Assembly: GCA_028532985.1 (NCBI GenBank) | Contig: JANCIK010000004.1 | Location: 2,976,001 to 3,040,000, forward strand | Length of the DNA: 64,000 nt | DNA from: Stropharia rugosoannulata | Taxonomy: Eukaryota > Basidiomycota > Agaricomycetes > Agaricales > Strophariaceae | Reading direction: 5' to 3' | In this document: piece by piece, positions 61,401 to 64,000 of the stretch | How the letters are laid out: each line of letters starts with the position of its first letter | How positions within the stretch are numbered: position 1 is the first letter of the stretch | The notes under the pieces: generated by a model | Seen by the model: only the letters and a program-made list of their open reading frames with translations | What the model was told of the DNA's origin: nothing | Database searches by the model: none | Made by a program: the position numbers and the translations under genes

Positions 61401-63485
61401 ATCAAAGTGAGTCTACTTGTGTATACATTGAAGGTGACTTATGTCCGTTGATATTTAGTCTTCAGCAAAGAGGAAATTGTATTTGCCAGGACCTCGCCGA
61501 AACATAAGTTAGAAATTGGTGAGTTTTGAAGGCTGGCCATCACATATTATGTTGGCTCAACGTTAATGTATCTTGATTCCAGTCAAGCGCGCACAGGCTC
61601 TTGGACATATTGTTGGAGTGTAGGTGCACTTATTTTGCGATTTTATGGAATTTAATGTTTCTTTAGAACTGGCGATGGTGTCAACGACTCGCCGGCCCTC
61701 AAAAAGGTTTATAGTCTTCTTTTTACTACTGATCAAGACTGACTGTTCATCTGAAGGCCGATCTCGGCATAGCAATGAATATATCTGGCTCTGATGTTTC
61801 CAAAGAGGCAGCGGACATGATTCTCCTTGGTAAGTCCAACTTAAAGCCTTAAGATTAAGAGTACGACAAGTCCTGATATGCGCCCAGATGACAACTTCGC
61901 GTCGACCGTCAGTGAGTACACTGAGACCCTGTTTTCTTACGTTTAATTTGACATATTACACTATCAGAGGGTGTCTCTGAGGGTCGCCAGATCTTTGTTA
62001 ACCTTAAACGTTCTATTCAGTAGGTGTTACGTTTCTTCCGTTTGCCAATATTGCTGATAACATTTGCCAGGTATACCATTTCGCACAGCACACCTGAAGT
62101 CGTTCCCCAACTCCTTTGTACGTCTTAAAGCCAAATATTCGAGCCTCGTCCTAACCGTGGAATAGATGTTGTGGTACCTCTACCATTACCTCTGTCCGCA
62201 ATTCTTATCCTCGTAATCGGTATTTTAACTATTTTGTGGAAACCATAAGCGGGATTGTAACACTTACCCATTTTTAGATCTGGGCTTTGAGTTATGTGTT
62301 GCAGTAAGTATATGTACTAGTATGCAGATTGCCTTCTCATTCCTCTTCAGCTTTCGTTTGCATGGGATCAACCAGAAACTTCCGATGGGTTAATGCGCTT
62401 GAAGCCACGGAAGCCAGGTATGAGGCTAATTCTTCGAAACATTACGCGTGATTAACGGTTTGTCCTGCGTCAGTTAATGAACGCTCCATTCGCGCGCTTA
62501 AGCGACGTGCGTTGGTCCGCTCAAGGACTTTACATCGAGACGAAGAGACTCTGGAAGTGATTCCCCCTAGTAAATTCTCGATTTGGCTTTCAAAGGTCGC
62601 CCAACCTTTTACCCGCACATTCTGGGAGGAATACTTTGAACCGACAGACAATGAAGCACTCGTGGATGCAAAGCTTTTGAGCTATGCATACCTGGAAGCA
62701 GGGATGATTGAAACGCTCGCGTGGTTTGTTCCTTGCTTACTGTCTCGTTACTTTTCTGACCAAGACTATAGTCTGGTCTCGTATTTTGTCGTGTTCTTCA
62801 AAAACGGGTTCACGCCAACGGATCTTCGTACCGCGCAGAAGATTGGATGTATGTGAAGTCATTAGCTCGACGACCGTCTCGAGATTGATGATTTTTCAAA
62901 GCATTTTTCACCAACAGCAGTCCCGACTTCATAAACACCCGCGGACAGATAATTTCCGCCAGTCAACAAGTCGACGCTCTAGCTCAAGCTCAGTCTATTG
63001 TGTATCTCTCAGTTTTCATAACCCAATGCTTTAATGTACGTATCAGCACCATCCGTCTTGAAAGGATAGTTGACGACTTCTGTTTCAAGGTCTTTGCTGT
63101 CAAAGCCCGATTGTCGTATCCTTTCGGGCGTCGTGTGGTCGCCAACAAGTGGAACTTTGCTGGTATACTGGCTGGTGCATGCTTGGGCATGTTTATTGTA
63201 TACACACCGCCTTTACATGTCGTCTTTGGCGGCTCCTTCCATCTTTCTCCTCTATACTGGCTGATTCCTGTAGGATTTGGTATATTGCTTTTGGCATGGG
63301 CAACTTTGCGTGTTGTCATCCTCAGGAAGTCTGTCGAGCATATGAAGGTTAAGGATATCAAAGGATTAATGATGTGTAAGCTATTCATTTGTTTTTATAT
63401 TTACTGCGCTTGCTTGCTAACAAATTTCTGGTTAGTCCCAACAATGAGAACAATGAGCATGAGGTCGCGTGGATCACGTCCCTGA
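58457..63485 (+). CDS. Na+/K+-ATPase alpha-like P-type ATPase (P2C type)
   Basis: An ion-pumping ATPase of the plasma membrane or endomembranes. The start [20 protein letters not shown] is chosen; an in-frame ATG at 58403 is also possible. Landmarks: [20 protein letters not shown], the A-domain [32 protein letters not shown], the phosphorylation site [49 protein letters not shown], the hinge [20 protein letters not shown], and late helices such as [16 protein letters not shown]. This pattern fits Na+/K+- or H+/K+-ATPase-like fungal pumps rather than SERCA or ENA. More than 15 short introns are present. The last exon ends [10 protein letters not shown]. No beta subunit gene is nearby. Ion specificity is inference. 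Confidence 0.9.
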
Positions 63486-63607
63486 CCTTTTTATTGCTTT
63501 CATGTCTATTCTCGAAGGGAATCCGCAACACTTTTCAGAGTCATCATGATATAATAAATTATGAAAAATGTAACGAATCGAAATGAATAAATTATATATG
63601 GACAGAC

Positions 63608-64000
63608 TCATGCGCTGTTAACCGGCTTCAATATTAGGGGCATTTGATTTCCCGCTTTTGGGTCCGACTTAAGCAAAGGACGTTGTACAATGGTTGATTT
63701 CTTTATTATATCTTCGTTGGGTACCGCAAGTTCAAATTCAAACGCGCGAACAAGAGTGAACAAAAGCGCCTTCATCCTATCAAAAATACATTAATGGAAA
63801 AATAAAATTGGAAAGCTTGGCAACTAACTCAACGAGAGAGAATCGATACCCTATACAAGCATGAGGGCCACCTAGGAAAGTCATCATGTTGCCCCATATT
63901 CCAGGTATGGAAGATGTAGCTGCTGGGATCTTCTCCCATCGTTCCGGTCTAATGTTATTTCCGTCAGTACGTCACTTGACAACTCTAAAAGTTGATATAC
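63608..64000 (-). CDS. Cytochrome P450, C-terminal part (partial)
   Basis: The window edge cuts the gene. Read on the minus strand, an exon gives [15 protein letters not shown] and the haem-binding motif [17 protein letters not shown] with the cysteine ligand. A short intron at about 63780-63830 follows, then [16 protein letters not shown] and the C-terminus ending [10 protein letters not shown], with the stop at 63608-63610. PERW plus the haem loop identify a P450 monooxygenase. The family, substrate and N-terminal membrane anchor lie outside the window. It is convergent with the ATPase, 122 bp apart. Confidence 0.88.

Overview
The window reads as nuclear DNA of a filamentous basidiomycete, most likely an Agaricomycete (mushroom-forming fungus). 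Genes are cut by many short GT-AG introns of about 50-60 nt. The families are fungal: SCAP-type sterol sensor, Cox17, Adp1-like ABC transporter, Sip5, Mcp1, cerato-platanins, GH3 beta-glucosidase, mushroom-type F-box proteins, a NACHT NTPase and a fungal kinase-like relic. There is no operon structure, no CRISPR and no intact tRNA or rRNA. All start, stop and splice calls were made by eye.

Layout. 0-5 kb: large-subunit catalase and a PDX1-type E3-binding protein of the pyruvate dehydrogenase complex (both minus). 5-9.2 kb: SCAP-like sterol sensor (plus), divergent from PDX1. 9.4-13.6 kb: a two-copy tandem repeat, a NACHT NTPase and a second, degenerate PDX1-like gene (both minus). 14.6-18.9 kb: COX17 (minus) divergent from an Adp1-like ABC transporter (plus). 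19-25.9 kb: F-box gene, cerato-platanin 1, then a second F-box-type gene carrying an in-frame stop and followed by a duplicated copy of its last exon. 26-32.5 kb: SERCA-type Ca2+ ATPase (minus) divergent from SIP5 (plus). 33-34.7 kb: a decayed kinase-like pseudogene next to an inverted copy of sequence from 39.7-40.1 kb. 35-45.4 kb: spartin-like gene, FG-GAP membrane protein, cerato-platanin 2, GH3 beta-glucosidase. 46.5-56 kb: MDR oxidoreductase, an unrecognised membrane protein, MCP1, and a protein kinase with a very large N-lobe insertion. 56.5-57.1 kb: a transposon (Helitron/PIF1-like) helicase scrap with a 28-bp direct repeat. 58.4-63.5 kb: Na+/K+-ATPase-like P-type ATPase. 63.6-64 kb: the 3' end of a cytochrome P450.

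The genes form no single pathway. Small functional groups are mitochondrial (PDX1, COX17, MCP1), membrane and ion handling (SCAP, SERCA, Na/K-like ATPase, ABC transporter) and secreted (two cerato-platanins, GH3). The most unusual item is the PDX1 paralogue at 12.5-13.6 kb. It keeps the intron pattern and lipoyl fold of PDX1 but has lost the lipoylated lysine and the E3-binding domain.
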